Of a stretch of 64,000 nt of DNA, positions 56,400 to 64,000 are shown in pieces (position 1 is the first letter of the stretch; the number at the start of each line of letters is the position of its first letter). The translations under genes and the position numbers were made by a program. The stretch comes from Riptortus pedestris (taxonomy: Eukaryota; Arthropoda; Insecta; Hemiptera; Alydidae), in NCBI GenBank assembly GCA_019009955.1, contig CM032230.1, forward strand, positions 2,061,001 to 2,125,000, in the 5' to 3' direction. Under the pieces are notes generated by a model. That model was not told the DNA's origin. It was given only the letters and a program-made list of their open reading frames with translations, and did no database searches.

Positions 56400-56974
56400 G
56401 CTTTCCTCGGTGCAAATCTACTATAAGGCTGTCGAGAGTAATGGAAAATAGGAGTGAAAAGGAAGTGAAGAAGAGGTATAGGAATAAAATGCTGTTTCTG
56501 TGTAGAAGAGTATTGGAAAGCAAATACTCCGAGTATAAAATTGTTTGGAGTTGAGGGGTTGGGATTGGAGCAAGTTAGTGGTCTCTACCTGCAACTTGCC
56601 ACAAATATATTTGACGTCCAAGCAGCTACATATTGAAAAAGTTTCTAGTTGCTCTTCATATTCTGATTGGTCCAGCCTCTGCCCTCCTTCTACGCTACTC
56701 CAGCCCTACGAATATTGTTAAAAGCTTTTTCTATATCTTATTTTTTTATACACATTTAGTCATTAAAAACTTTTATAAAGTTGTTAGTGTGTAACATTAG
56801 TCCCACCTCTTGATGAAGGCAATTTTAAAAAATAAGTAACCCTATTCATCCTAAAAGCATTTCCTGACTGAGTCAATAATTACCTTACTTGTTTTGTTAG
56901 TACCAACAAACAAACAATATTCTAAATTTCGTGATATCAACCTTTGCACAAACACAGCCACGCTACAGACACAC
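56393..56974. other. Unannotated sequence
   Basis: Nothing recognised. Confidence 0.5.
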
Positions 56975-57371
56975 AGGGTGTCCCGAGGTGCGTGGCACCC
57001 TCTTAAAATCTGTAGCTGTTTTAATGCAAGGCTGTGACAAGATGTGCCATAATTGTGACCTTTGAAAAACCTTTTCAGTCCTCATTCAACTTCATCATAC
57101 ATGTTTTGGGCATTTGATGCGTCAAATGAAAACATTCACAGATATGATCTAGTTATAGAATTCGATTTTCTACAAGAATCCGTCATAAAATTTGGCCATT
57201 ACATTGGAAATTCCAAAGTTATTATCGCTGAAGTATTACTGGAGGAAGTTATGTGGTTGAATATGGTCTAAAATATTCTTCAGAGGTCACAATTATGGCA
57301 CACGAGTCTCAGCCTTTTATTAATAAAATTTCAGATTTGGAGGGAGCTAGAACGAGAATTTGGGACACCCT
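56975..57371. mobile_element. MITE, ~397 bp, AGGGTGTCCC termini
   Basis: The left end AGGGTGTCCC is the exact inverse of the right end GGGACACCCT. A second inverted block lies inside: TGTGCCATAATTGTGACCTT on the left and GGTCACAATTATGGCACA on the right. The termini resemble those of many Tc1/mariner-type or related non-autonomous elements, but no TA duplication is clear on the left side. Two short frames inside are not transposase. Confidence 0.78.
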
Positions 57372-58675
57372 ATATATTATAATGATAAACTTTGTATGGT
57401 GTCGCACGTATTTTCGCACATTTTCAACACACTTTTTTGTTTCACGCAGTGTCAAGATGTTTTAAATAACACTTGGATTTGACGAAATGCTTCTTGGTAG
57501 GTTTTGGCGCCTTTCACACCTGACATATGGGCAGAATCAAATGAAACTTGGTTCTTATAACCAAATTAAGTAACTAGTATAATATTTGGGCTGAGCCAGA
57601 CTGGGAATTAACTGGAGTGGGAGATATAAGAAGTATTTATTACTTACGTTATTTACAATAGAGCAGTGAAGCTCATTTTAATTATTAAAATAACTTTGGT
57701 AATCAAAGTTCGTGTTATAGCAATGTGTATATCCGATATACACAGAAAGAGAAAAAATCAATAGCTCTAGTCTATATTGTTATGATGAGAAAACGTCTGA
57801 AATAATTTTAATAATATCATAAATGATGTCTATATTTGTACTTTTGCAAATGAATGGAATTTCGGTGAGTTTAAAAATATTGTCAACGATTTACGTAATT
57901 TGTTTTAAACCATTCATGCTATTTATTGCCCATAGGAATCTTAATTATATATACTTTCTGGGAATTGACTGCTTAAAAAAGTGCCATTGGAGCTAATGAA
58001 TAAGTATTTTTAATTTTGAATTCAGTTGAAGAGAAGTTACTCCCAAAATAGCTTCCATTGTTTGACTAGTTGTGGGAAACTCTTCTAAAAAGTGTCCATA
58101 TTGTGACAACTATAATGACATGGATCAGCTGATGTCCATCTTCATTACTGCACAGTGACGGCCATGGCAGAAGCTAGTCTAGAACAATCAGCGAAAACTA
58201 TCATTTGGACAGCTTAGCTGGATGCAGAGCGTTGCAGCACAAAAATAAATCATTTATTGTGATAAGTGTTTCAGCGCCCGACCTTCATACTATTCACACG
58301 AATGAAGGATTTCAGGTTTCAAGGGATGAAGGTATTTGGGCGTTGAAATAGGCTTATAATTGGAAACAGGGGCCTGAGCCATTCAAGATGTATGGCTCAT
58401 TGTTCTAAACAATGCTCCAACATCCAGCTATGGAAGCATTTAGTTGAACAACAATAATAGAGGCAGTCGGCAACTTTGTTAGATTACTTCATTTGCTGTC
58501 GGTGGACCTACTAATGGTGAGGTTTTTCAATGATTTCTTCAAAAGTCCACTCATTGTAACTTTTATTTATTTTTTTCCCATTTTTCCTTCGAGTACTATC
58601 CATCCAGAGAGGGGCTATATATAACCATATAAAATATATAATAAACATTAGATTACAACGTTTTGTATATAAAAC
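57372..58675. other. Unannotated stretch
   Basis: No repeat or coding match recognised. The part at 58080-58540 is less AT-rich. Confidence 0.45.
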
Positions 58676-60472
58676 TAAATACAACTATACAAATGATATA
58701 TAAGATTGTCTTTAAAAAATGATATAAATGATCTCATTCTTAATAAGATGTATAAAAACGGCACCAATCCTAAATCATGGAATGAATCTATTATTATTAT
58801 TCCTATTCTTAAACCTGGGAAAGATAAAAGGTTAAAAACTAGTTACCGGCCCATTTCACTAACAAATTGTTGTTGCAAGCTAGCTGGGAAAATGATAAAT
58901 AAAAAACTCATTTGCCACCTTGAAAATGAAAATCTCATTTCCCCTTAGCAATGCGGATTTAGTCTTCAGCATTCCATCCAACATCATATTACACATATGG
59001 AAAGTCCTATCCAAAATGCCTTTTTAAATAAACAATTAGTTTTAGCCGTTTCTTTAGACATTGAAAAGGCCTACGGCATGGTGCGGAATCGTTTAATTGT
59101 AACTCAGCTAATAAAATGGCGCATGCAAGGGAACATTTTCCTTTTTATCAAGAACTATCTCACCTAGAGAACATTCCAAGTTAGGATAGGTACCGCTTTA
59201 TCGGATACATTCCCCCAGGGGAACGGAGTGCCTCAGGGAGGACTACTAAGCACAGCCTTGTTCAATGTTGCTATAAACTCACTCACAAGCTGAATCCCCC
59301 AAGAAGTATCGTACTGCTTGTATGCTGACGACTTATTCATCTACACTACATTTACAGACCCAAACACAGGTCAGCAAGTCATACAAAACACAATACAACA
59401 ACTATAAAGGTGGTCTGAGAGAATCGGGATCAAATTTTCAACAGAAAAAACTAATTGTAAAATCTAAAAATAGAAGAACTTTTGATAGCACATAGGTATA
59501 ACCCTTTCTAACTACGCCATCACACACTCGGACACAATGACATTTCTTGGACTTACACTTGACATACATTTAACATGTGTGCCCCACCTAAAAAAGTCTT
59601 CTCACTAAATGCAAAAAATCACTGAATTTACTGAGAATTCTTAGAAACAGGAAATGGGTAGCTGAGAAATGCTCCATGCAAATGCTTTATCGCTCCTTCA
59701 CCAGATCACTACTGGACTATGGCAGCATAGCATATTCATCTGCCAGTCGAAATACCCTCCGACTGCTAGACTCGATACACCACACAGAAATAAGAATATC
59801 AACCGGAGCATTTAGAACAAGTCCTGTAGATAGCCTTTGTGCAGAATCTGCTGAGCCACCATTGGCCTATAGACGGAGGATGACAAATTTGACATTTTTA
59901 AAGAAGTCTAAGGCACTAAATAAGTCTTGTGTAAATACTTTTTTAAACAACCCTTTTATTCACAAAAACAACCAAAACAAAAACCTCTTTTGATAAGACA
60001 CGTAGAAAACACAAATGATTTTAATATTCTAAGCACGCCTCTATACACTGAAAGACATCTAATTACACCACCTTGGAGAGCGAGGAATATACAAATTAAT
60101 CTAAGTTTAACAAAGAACAAGAAATGGGAACCACTTTCTTCTCAATTTTATAAAAATATTTTTAATTCAATTCTTAGTAAAAATAAAAATTCGTTATTTG
60201 TCTACACAGACGGATCAATAACTGAGACAGGGACCGGTGCAGCAGCAGCTATAGGAAATGCAGGGTATAAAGTAAGATTAAATGATAAAGCCTCGGTATA
60301 TTCAGCCGAACTTGAGGCTATAGTTCATGCTCTATCAAAACTAGAGCAATCCCCCACTATCAAAATACTGCTGTGTACCGACTCTCTTAGTTCTTTACTC
60401 TCCATAGGAAATCTTTACAATTCACATCCATTTATTACACATACCTACACAGTCTACACAATTATAACATAA
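58676..60472 (+). pseudogene. Non-LTR retrotransposon ORF2 (RT and RNase H), broken
   Basis: Reverse transcriptase motifs run in order: SYRPISLTN near 58840, LDIEKAYGMV (motif A, 59054-59083), GVPQGGLLSTALFNVAIN (motif B, from 59225), YADDLFIYT (catalytic box, 59321-59332) and WSERIGIKFSTEKT. After a damaged thumb, the frame 59676-59993 gives LLDYGSIAYSSASR and STGAFRTSPVDSL, typical of the I/Jockey group. A frameshift leads to 59927-60472 with RNase H: FVYTDGS (Asp at 60209), SAELEAI (Glu 60308) and TDSLSSL (Asp 60380). At least four in-frame stops (58946, then near 59165, 59292 and 59405) and two or more frameshifts make it dead. The endonuclease is missing at the 5' end, and the last catalytic residue of RNase H plus the CxCG tail are missing at the 3' end. 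Confidence 0.9.
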
Positions 60473-60962
60473 TTGGAAGGACTTGTACTAACTATTAACA
60501 GAAGGTAGCACACATATAAATGCACTCTTAAATCACTGCACAGACAATAAACATTTACAACAAACTTTAAAGCACACTTACTCCACTCATCTCTCTACGT
60601 TTTTATCTCAAATTGTTTCACTGATACGTATTTGTGTTTTTTGCGAACAAGGCTGTATAATACATATGTATTTAAACTTGTGCCTTAGACTTTCATCACC
60701 CTCAAGCCAGGATTTATCGCAAAAATTATAGTTTTACATAGTTTTATTTGAACGGTTCCTTAGTATTATTTTATTCCTTAGTTTTATATATAGCTATATT
60801 TTATACTATGTTTTAATAATTTTAAAAACATTTTTCTTTATTTAACATTTTAATTTAAGGAATTGAAAATAAATGATACTGACCGACATCGCCTAGTTGC
60901 GGAGCTCATCAAATAAATAAAACTTAGCAAAACTAGCTTAAGATAGTAAAAAAATAAAATAA
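60473..60962. other. Possible LINE remainder, unrecognised
   Basis: It may contain the decayed 3' end of the LINE. I cannot align it to the tail at 10.9-11.2 kb. Confidence 0.35.
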
Positions 60963-61485
60963 AGTCCGTCACGCAGGGGCTGCGTAAACTAAGCAGATTT
61001 CCCACGTGAATGTTTACGATTGATAAACTTACATACTGGTAACACCACATGTGAATATTAAGTGAATAATTACAAACGGCAATGAAAAATCTTTCAGTAA
61101 ACATGCAAGTTAATAATCTCTACAACGGAAGTCGTCAGCATCGTAAAGCAACGGCTCTGCCAACCTCACAGAGCTGAATATATACTTAGAAATATTCTAG
61201 ACCGGAAAGAAAACTATTGATGAAATATATCTGAATATAAAATATTATTTTTATTTAAAATTATTTACTATAGCTAGTAGCTGTACTTTATAATGAATCA
61301 GCATAATTTTTAATTTAATCTCCTCAATGATCGTAATCCAATAACAAAAGAAGAAGGGGGGGGGTTCAACAGAACGTATTCGCATATATCTCAAAAAGTA
61401 CAAGTTCAATGAAAAGAATATTTGGTATTTAACCTTGTAATAAAATGGTTCATAATATAGCAGCTTATTATTATTATGACCTGAG
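60963..61485 (-). mobile_element. HINE 3' half, minus strand
   Basis: The clean 3' end is read backwards: AGTCCGTCACGCAGGGGCTG, CGTAAACTAAGCAGATTTCC. It continues with the long tail region (ACTTACATACTGGTAACACC, TGATGAAATATATCTGAATA) and part of the core. The 5' half is absent and the sequence runs into (TC)n(TA)n. Confidence 0.72.
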
Positions 61486-61507
61486 CATGTTTTTTTTTTA
61501 AAATACC

Positions 61508-61511
<4 letters not shown>

Positions 61512-61595
<84 letters not shown>
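61512..61595. repeat. (TC)n then (TA)n microsatellite
   Basis: TC run 61512-61548 followed by TA to 61595. Confidence 0.96.
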
Positions 61596-61598
<3 letters not shown>

Positions 61599-61807
61599 CC
61601 TCTCCTGATCAACCGTTCACAGTTGATCACCATGCCCCTATTAGAAAGAAACAATATAAAGAGGATTGCTGGTGTAGACGGTGTACCTATTGTCCGAAGA
61701 GAAAAAACAGAAATTCAAAAAAAAGTTGCCGATCATGTAGAAAAACAGTTTGTAATGAACATTCATTTATTGGATGTCATTCTTGTAGAGAAGAAAAGTT
61801 TAATTAG
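61596..61807 (+). pseudogene. piggyBac-like transposase C-terminus (cysteine-rich domain)
   Basis: The frame with TAG stop at 61805-61807 encodes RKKQYKEDCWCRRC, then TYCPKRKNRNSKKSCRSC, then RKTVCNEHSFIGCHSC. This is the spaced cysteine and histidine pattern (CxxC ... CxxC ... VCxxH ... CxxC) of the zinc-binding domain that ends piggyBac transposases and contacts the element ends. The DDD catalytic core is absent: the reading frame runs left into the TA microsatellite at 61595 and is lost. A 62-codon frame starting with ATG at 61623 in another phase is a shadow. It is dead as a transposase. Confidence 0.8.
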
Positions 61808-62049
61808 TTAGGGAGCTTTTTAAGTTCCTTGACATAATGTTTCTTCAAAACAGAATACCTGCACGATAAATTTTGAATAATATTATTTATTATTTTATAT
61901 TAGTATTTGATGTTTATAATAAATATAAATTTTTTGTGTTGAAAATATTTTATTTACCAAGTTTTTTTGAGGGAAATAGGTGGTGTGACAAAAATTCTCA
62001 CGCGCGAGTTCTCAGGTCACGCATTTTGACGCGAGTTCTGAAAGGTTAA
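61808..62049 (+). mobile_element. piggyBac 3' non-coding end with TTAA
   Basis: The region after the stop ends in CACGCGCGAGTTCTCAGG, then ACGCGAGTTCTGAAAGG, then TTAA (62046-62049). Read inwards from TTAA, the end begins CCTTTCAGAACTCGCG, as expected for a piggyBac inverted terminus next to its TTAA target. GCGCGAGTTCT occurs twice, a subterminal repeat. The left end of the element is not present. Confidence 0.7.
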
Positions 62050-62840
62050 GGAGTCAAAAGAAATGACATTTCCCTCAATGTATGTACCTAATATTGTTTT
62101 TGATATAGACAACATTTTTGTATTAATATAATAACACATATTGTAAGACAAATAAATAAGCTTTAAACTGCAGTAAAACTCTTTAACGCTCTTCCCGAAT
62201 GTGCTAAATACATTAAATAAAATATCGTTTGTTTAAAATGACATAAGACATTCATGAATGAAGGATGTTTTTATTCAGGAGACGAATACTTTCAAGAATG
62301 TTATTTATTTAAAAAAAACTATAAAATATTTGTCTGCCAACAACTTTCTATACAAGAGAGTCTGGCCAACTTTCTAGGTAGGCTGCAATAAGACCAACTG
62401 TAAGTATCATGTATCTTCTTAATATTTTAATTCTTGTTTAAACAGGTCTCTTACTAAGGGGAAAATGTAAGTTATAATCCGGCGTCATATGTGAGCCACA
62501 CAAATCTGTATATTGGACACTTGCTATTGCTAGGGCGGACCGATATAAAAGTGTTGGGAGCTGCCTGGAGTGTTCCATTATCTCTCTGCCCCATTCTCAT
62601 TACTCCAGTAATGGAACAATCCCAGTTGCTAATTCGACTCTCATTACTTACTCTCTAACAAGCAGTCACTCTTCATCAGGACACTTGTTAGATTTAGCCC
62701 AGCGGCAAGGCTCTTCTTTACAATTCACAATACACCAAGTATTTGCTTATATCTCCTTTCAAAATGGATTGGGACATTTAACAAATGGAAAATCATCATT
62801 GAGACCCAATGAACTTTATATGATCAAGCTGCCGAATATC
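62050..62840. other. Unannotated sequence
   Basis: Nothing recognised. Confidence 0.5.
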
Positions 62841-62897
62841 TATCTATCTCTCTATCTATCTATCTATCTGTCTATCTACCTATCTATCTATCTATCT

Positions 62898-62962
<65 letters not shown>
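62841..62962. repeat. (TCTA)n then (TA)n microsatellite
   Basis: Tetranucleotide run 62841-62898, then TA to 62962. Confidence 0.96.
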
Positions 62963-62967
<5 letters not shown>

Positions 62968-64000
62968 GTAACCTCTGTCTGTACATTGATTTTTTTTTCA
63001 AAATTTCACGATACTTTTTCGTTTCACATGTCATAGACACGATATCTGCAATATGTTTCATTCGTGTATTTTTTGTTTGTTTGTTTGTTACTTTTTCACG
63101 CATAAACGGCTGAACTGAATTTAATGAAAATTGGCATGTATATTACTACTAACCCAACTTAGACTTTTTGCTATATTAATATTCTCTGAGACGAACAGGA
63201 GTGGAGGGTTCTAAGGGGGGCCTGGAATTAAAAATAGCGATATTTCGTTTCCTATTGGTTTTTCGACAAATTGGGACATGACAAAAGTTGTTACTTTTGT
63301 TATTTAGAGTAACATTTTCTATATTCACTTTTGTCGTATACGGAAGTATAAAAGAGTTATGCGCTAAAAACTATAAAGGAATCAACAATTTTATTTGGCA
63401 CAAAAGACTCAACCGAACTAAATAAAACTCTGTAGGTATGTGTATTAGCACTGACACCTTAATTGTCATAAGCCATACCAACATTTCTTGGGACGGGCAG
63501 GAGTGGGGGTTGTAAGGGAGGCCTGAAATTAAAAATAGCGATATTTCGTTTGCTATTGGTTTTCCGGAAAATATGCATATAACAAAAGTTGTTTACTTAG
63601 AGTAACTTTTCTTATATTCACTTTTAATTTTTTAACAAAGTATAAACGAGGAACTCACCCAAAACTAAAGCGGGAGCCAACAATTTTGTTGGGCACTAAT
63701 GATTGAACTGAACTTAACAAAACTCTATATGTAAATTAGCATTAATTCTTCCATGATTATAAGCTATATTAAAATTTTTAGGTCGAAACGGGAGTAGGGG
63801 TTATGAGGGAGGCCTGAAATGAAGAATTGTGATATTTCGTTTCCTATTAGACGGCAAACATGAACATAACAAAAGTTGTTTATTTTGTTACTTAGAGTAA
63901 CGTTTGTAATATTTTTTTTGTTATATAACAAAGTATAAACGGGATATCCGCTAAAAACTATAGCGGGAGGCAACAAATTTATTATTACTCATTAAAGTGT
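62963..64000 (+). repeat. ~300-bp tandem repeat family, copy 2 (runs off the window)
   Basis: After the TA tract it begins AAAATTGTAACCTCTGTCTG, as in copy 1. The GGAGTGG(G/A)GG marker recurs near 63200, 63500 and 63790, a period of about 297 bp. Each monomer has GGCCTGAAATTAAAAATAGCG-like and ATAACAAAAGTTGTTTA blocks. No coding frame is evident. Confidence 0.75.

Noticed and set aside
57062..57465. Two overlapping open frames in the MITE
   Set aside because: They lie within or across the element's inverted ends and show no transposase motif.
61623..61811. 62-codon ATG-started frame over the piggyBac tail
   Set aside because: It is the wrong phase; the adjacent phase carries the cysteine-rich piggyBac pattern.

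Overview
The window looks like gene-poor chromosomal DNA of an animal, most likely an arthropod. It is AT-rich and packed with microsatellites, five long minisatellite or satellite arrays, and decayed transposable elements. I found no convincing host gene, tRNA or rRNA. The open frames are short and isolated, lie inside simple repeats, or belong to decayed elements. The arthropod guess rests on the type of non-LTR retrotransposon (reverse transcriptase plus RNase H plus a CxCG tail), together with Penelope-like, piggyBac and Helentron-like remnants. I cannot name the species.

The dominant element is a short family repeated more than 20 times on both strands. Its 5' end carries a 20-nt perfect palindrome. 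A (TA)n/(TG)n/minisatellite block lies in the middle, followed by a conserved core. The 3' end has an inverted copy of the 5' end (AGCAGATTTCCC against GGGAAATCTGCT) and then a 6-bp hairpin about 10 nt before a T-rich end. This is the architecture of Helentron-associated non-autonomous rolling-circle elements (HINE, the DINE-1 type). Fairly complete copies lie at 3.1, 5.6, 8.2, 19.4-20.5, 51.3 and 52.1 kb on the plus strand and at 12.8-13.6 kb on the minus strand. About 130-bp miniature copies lie at 38.9 and 55.2 kb, and one pair is joined head to tail at 52.07 kb.

The second theme is Penelope-like retroelements (PLE). GIY-YIG endonuclease remnants lie at 18.1, 19.7-19.9 (nested in a HINE microsatellite) and probably 32.85-33.08 kb, and a reverse-transcriptase remnant lies at 21.0 kb. 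Hammerhead-ribozyme-like cores lie at 18.65, 19.65, 32.35, 33.48, 56.03 and 56.18 kb. The best pair sits in the two arms of a 1.27-kb inverted repeat (32282-33555), where most arm-to-arm differences in the ribozyme keep its pairing.

Layout: 0-9 kb, HINE copies plus a ~305-bp tandem family that recurs at 63-64 kb; 9-12.8 kb, mostly unrecognised sequence, a LINE C-terminus and a GA array; 12.8-22 kb, HINE, PLE and SINE; 22.8-28.7 kb, GA, 122-bp, 18-bp and 43-bp arrays; 28.7-34 kb, nested HINE and the PLE palindrome; 35.2-37.6 kb, 44-bp array; 38-44 kb, SINEs, GA array and foldback elements; 45.1-51.2 kb, 59-bp satellite; 51.3-56.3 kb, HINE, SINE and a PLE terminal palindrome; 57 kb, a MITE; 58.7-60.5 kb, a broken LINE; 61-62 kb, a minus HINE and a piggyBac 3' end. 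These are parasitic elements nested in one another; they do not form a pathway.
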